From Sphingomonas sp. S-NIH.Pt15_0812 (GTDB taxonomy: Bacteria; Pseudomonadota; Alphaproteobacteria; Sphingomonadales; Sphingomonadaceae), in the NCBI RefSeq assembly GCF_003951315.1, contig NZ_QLJH01000042.1:1-23988 (forward strand): 23,988 nucleotides of DNA, read 5' to 3'. Under the pieces are notes generated by a model, which was not told the origin of the DNA, did not search any database, and worked only from the letters and a program-made list of their open reading frames with translations. The stretch's first letter is position 1. Each line of letters starts with the position of its first letter. Shown here piece by piece: positions 22,339-23,988 of the stretch. The translations under genes and the position numbers were made by a program.

Positions 22339-23988
22339 ATGAATCGTTACTGCCTGCTGGCCGGCGCTGCCGCGTCGTGCCTGTTCCTGCCCGCGCGGGG
22401 AACCGCGCAGGGAGCCGCGCCGCCCCCGGCAGCCGCCCCCATCATCGTCACCGGCCAGCGCGATGTCGCGGGCGATACCGGCAGCCGGCTGGGCCTCACC
22501 GAGGCCGAAACGCCGGCCACGCTCGAACGGCTGACCCAGGCCGATCTCCAGCAGCGTGGCCTGCGCACCGCGCGCGAGGCGTTCGACGGCGTGGTCGGCG
22601 CGATCGCCGGCAATGTGCCGGGCAATCCGGCGGTGCTGTCGCTGCGCGGCTTCGCCGGCAATGCCGTGTCGATCCTGCGCGACGGCGTCCGCGTCTCGAC
22701 CTCGACCGTCGTGCAGCGCGACACCAACACCTGGCATTACGACCGGATCGAGGTGCTGAAGGGCCCCGCCTCGGTCCTGTACGGGGAGGGGGCGCTGGGC
22801 GGTGTCGTCAATCTGGTGACGCGCAAGCCGGTGATCGGCGAACGCCGGCTCGACCTGCTCGCCTCGACCGGCAGCTTCGGCACCGTCTATGCGGCGGGGG
22901 GCGTCAACATCGCCGCAGCGGCCGATCTCGCGATCCGCGCCGATGCCAGCTATCAACGCTCGGACAGCCTGTACGCTGTCGATCGCAATGCCAGCCATTC
23001 GGCCGGGCTGACCGCCAGCGCCTTGTGGCGGCCCGATCCACGCTGGTCGCTGCTGATCGGCGTCGAGCATTTCGAGGATCGCTATGACGCGACCTATCAG
23101 GGCATGGCGCTGATCCCCGGCCGCTACGCGCTGGAGCCGAGCCGGGCGGTACGCTCGACCGGCGGGCTGGTCGCCGACCGGGCGCTGCGGCGGGTGAACT
23201 ATAATCCCCTGGGCGCCTATTCCGGGGCGGATGAGACGACGTTGCGGGCGCGGCTGGACGGGGCGATCGGGGGCGGGTGGCGCGTCGCCATCGACCTGAC
23301 CGGCTATGCCGCCCGGCGCGCCTTCCTGCTGGCGGATACGCAGGTCTTCACCGCGCCGAGCGCGGCCTTCCCGCAAGGCGGCATCCGGCAGAGCTATCAG
23401 GATTTCCGCCACGACCATCGTTTCTGGAACGCGCGCGGGCTGGTCGTGAACGAGGGGCGGGTGTGGGGCCTGCGCAACCGGTTCAGCCTGGGCGTGGAGG
23501 GGAATGGCACGCGCTTCCGAAGCCCGCGCCGACAGGCACCGGCGACCGCGCTGCCGGAGGTCGATCTGCGCGACCCGGCGATCATCGCCATCCCGAATGG
23601 GGCGGGCCTGTTCACCACCAGCGACGTCATCTTCGATTCCCGGCTGCACCAGCTTTCGCTGTTCGCCGAGGATGCGCTCAACCTGACGCCGCGCTGGCTG
23701 GTGCTGGGCGGCGCGCGCTGGGACCATATCGCGCTGACCCGCACCACGATCCAGAATGCGAGTGGCGCGGCCGAGCGTAACGCGCCGCGCTTCGATCCCG
23801 TCTCGTGGCGTCTGGGCACGACCTGGACGGCGCGGCCGGGCGTGACCCTCTATGCGCAATATACGACGGCGGTGTCGCCGGTCTCGTCGATCCTGCTCGC
23901 CTCGATCGCCAACAGCCGCTTCCGCCTGACCAGCGGCGCGGCCTGGGAGGCGGGGTCGCAGGCGAGGGCGTGGGGTGGGCCTGTCTAT
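22339..23988 (+). CDS. TonB-dependent receptor, siderophore/metal type (partial at window end)
   Basis: There are 550 codons, open to the end of the window; the C-terminal barrel strands are missing. A signal peptide (MNRYCLLAGAAASCLFLPAR, ending TAQ) is followed by a TonB-box-like PIIVTGQRD near residues 33-41. The plug domain runs to about 155, with LSLRGFAGNAVSILRDGVRV, YDRIEVLKGPASVLYGEGAL and GGVVNLVTRKP. Barrel strands follow. The LKGPASVLYG plug signature and the overall pattern match TonB-dependent siderophore receptors. It would take up a metal chelate through the outer membrane using TonB energy. No clear Fur box was seen upstream. The adjacent His/Met-rich protein suggests a metal-related substrate. 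Confidence 0.9.
   Translation, partial: MNRYCLLAGAAASCLFLPARGTAQGAAPPPAAAPIIVTGQRDVAGDTGSRLGLTEAETPATLERLTQADLQQRGLRTAREAFDGVVGAIAGNVPGNPAVLSLRGFAGNAVSILRDGVRVSTSTVVQRDTNTWHYDRIEVLKGPASVLYGEGALGGVVNLVTRKPVIGERRLDLLASTGSFGTVYAAGGVNIAAAADLAIRADASYQRSDSLYAVDRNASHSAGLTASALWRPDPRWSLLIGVEHFEDRYDATYQGMALIPGRYALEPSRAVRSTGGLVADRALRRVNYNPLGAYSGADETTLRARLDGAIGGGWRVAIDLTGYAARRAFLLADTQVFTAPSAAFPQGGIRQSYQDFRHDHRFWNARGLVVNEGRVWGLRNRFSLGVEGNGTRFRSPRRQAPATALPEVDLRDPAIIAIPNGAGLFTTSDVIFDSRLHQLSLFAEDALNLTPRWLVLGGARWDHIALTRTTIQNASGAAERNAPRFDPVSWRLGTTWTARPGVTLYAQYTTAVSPVSSILLASIANSRFRLTSGAAWEAGSQARAWGGPVY

Noticed and set aside
22192..23859. Long antisense open frame (555 codons) across the TonB receptor
   Set aside because: It is the mirror of a clearly recognisable receptor gene; the product is Arg/Gln/Ala-rich low-complexity sequence without motifs or a ribosome binding site.

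Overview
The window looks like part of a secondary replicon (large plasmid or chromid) of a high-GC alphaproteobacterium, most likely a sphingomonad. This placement is an inference. It rests on the codon style, the outer-membrane TonB-dependent receptors, the very large autotransporter, and a parA-parB-rep module whose initiator resembles the RPA (replication initiator protein A) type. No rRNA, tRNA or CRISPR array was seen.

Layout. Positions 1-207 are the right end of an IS3-family-like insertion sequence. A poorly coding stretch follows, with one small plausible ORF (683-895), then a full-length GH115 glycoside hydrolase (1064-3643), probably a xylan alpha-1,2-glucuronidase. Downstream lies a LacI-like operator, followed by a set of gene remnants (3844-4607): the 5' end of a TonB-dependent receptor joined to the 3' end of a DoxX-like gene, and an internally deleted MFS transporter. 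Next come a two-module ABM-fold protein divergent from a YafY/WYL-type regulator with a palindromic operator between them, and a VOC/glyoxalase-fold protein. A 7.2-kb autotransporter adhesin-like gene on the minus strand (7250-14497) is followed at its 3' end by a strong GC hairpin. Upstream of it, on the same strand, are a membrane-anchored ABM protein, an alpha/beta hydrolase and an SDR oxidoreductase in operon-like order.

The replicon core spans 16977-21700: a minus-strand HNH nuclease, two copies of a perfect 20-bp palindrome, parA, parB, two more copies of the palindrome, and an RPA-type repA. After repA there is an iteron array and an A+T-rich repeat tract, together a convincing replication origin. 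The palindromes fit the parS consensus I recall for RepABC replicons (GTTnnCnGCnGnnAAC), and the ParA has the HTH-plus-Walker layout of a RepABC RepA. The initiator, however, is not RepC. The module therefore looks like RepABC-style partitioning combined with a different, iteron-type initiator.

The right end carries a small His/Met-rich membrane protein and the start of a TonB-dependent receptor that runs off the window. This pair probably handles uptake of a metal or metal chelate. The functions combined here are polysaccharide use (partly decayed), surface adhesion, small oxidoreductase/hydrolase metabolism, and maintenance of the replicon.
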